Below, piece after piece: positions 6,828 through 7,021 of a stretch of 7,021 nt of DNA. Position 1 is the first letter of the stretch. Each line of letters begins with the position of its first letter. Where the stretch lies: positions 1-7,021 of the forward strand of contig JAPVVU010000163.1 in NCBI GenBank assembly GCA_028571885.1, given 5' to 3'. A program made the translations under genes and the position numbers. The stretch is from Gammaproteobacteria bacterium. Lineage in GTDB: Bacteria > Pseudomonadota > Gammaproteobacteria > GRL18. The notes under the pieces are model-generated. The model was not told the origin of the DNA. It ran no database searches and worked only from the letters and a program-made list of their open reading frames with translations.

Positions 6828-6856
6828 ATTATAGGGAAATGAAAAAAAATTGCCAG
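6828..6856 (-). promoter_or_regulatory. Sigma-70 promoter of tRNA-Asp
   Basis: A perfect TATAAT (6828-6833) lies 17 bp from CTGGCA (6851-6856; 4 of 6 to TTGACA). Only 12 nt separate the -10 from the tRNA 5' end, so the leader would be about 5 nt. The GCACC discriminator and the AT-rich stretch upstream (about 6857-6880), which could act as an UP element, are typical of strong, growth-rate-controlled stable RNA promoters. The stringent-control reading is an inference. Confidence 0.75.
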
Positions 6857-6990
6857 TATTTTTTAATTTTATTTTAAAACTTCTGTTTAGCCGGGATATT
6901 TATATTCAGGAGCATCAATAGCAGGCTTTAAGTGAACCTTGTATAGAACGATTACATCCTGCTGGAAGCTAAAAATAATTGCTCACAGGC

Positions 6991-7019
6991 TTAACAAGGA
7001 TAATCAGGAACTATATACT
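6991..7019 (+). promoter_or_regulatory. Sigma-70 promoter reading out of the right edge
   Basis: TTAACA (6991-6996; 5 of 6) and TATACT (7014-7019; 5 of 6) are separated by exactly 17 bp on the plus strand. It is divergent from the tRNA-Asp promoter, and transcription would start just beyond the window. Bases 6857-6990, between the two promoters, hold no open reading frame or RNA gene that I can support. They do contain a widely spaced 6-bp repeat, AGCAGG/CCTGCT (6920-6925 and 6958-6963). Confidence 0.55.
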
Positions 7020-7021
7020 GA

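Overview
The window looks like an ordinary, moderately AT-rich chromosomal segment of a gammaproteobacterium (base composition judged by eye, not computed). The main evidence is a full-length cobalamin-dependent methionine synthase that follows the Escherichia coli MetH domain plan closely. A YigB-type HAD phosphatase, a DUF1415 protein and a tRNA-Asp with an encoded CCA end agree with this. I cannot name a genus.

Layout from left to right: the last codons of a possible plus-strand gene (3-71); a nested inverted repeat (79-145); a plus-strand DUF1415 gene (168-707). The rest is on the minus strand and is read right to left: tRNA-Asp(GUC) (6739-6815), a HAD phosphatase (6011-6709), a small four-helix membrane protein of unknown function (5554-5976), metH (1611-5375) and a DsbA/FrnE-like thioredoxin-fold protein (770-1435). 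The DUF1415 and DsbA-like genes converge over about 60 bp with no clear terminator. At the right edge a near-consensus plus-strand promoter (6991-7019) fires out of the window, divergent from the tRNA promoter (6828-6856).

Transcription as inferred: one strong promoter with an AT-rich upstream stretch drives tRNA-Asp. The HAD gene starts only 29 nt after the tRNA, so it is probably read from the same transcript, and the membrane protein follows after 34 nt. metH lies 178 nt further on, behind its own extended -10 promoter candidate and an imperfect hairpin. No cobalamin riboswitch is visible there. The DsbA-like gene lies 175 nt after metH and may be a separate unit.

I see no novel multi-gene system, mobile element, CRISPR array or phage module. 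The points most worth a second look are the DsbA-like gene, whose family-conserved N-terminus has no ATG/GTG/TTG start but has a well-placed Shine-Dalgarno before an ATC codon; the nested palindrome ahead of the DUF1415 gene; the tRNA/HAD arrangement; and the unrecognised four-helix membrane protein.
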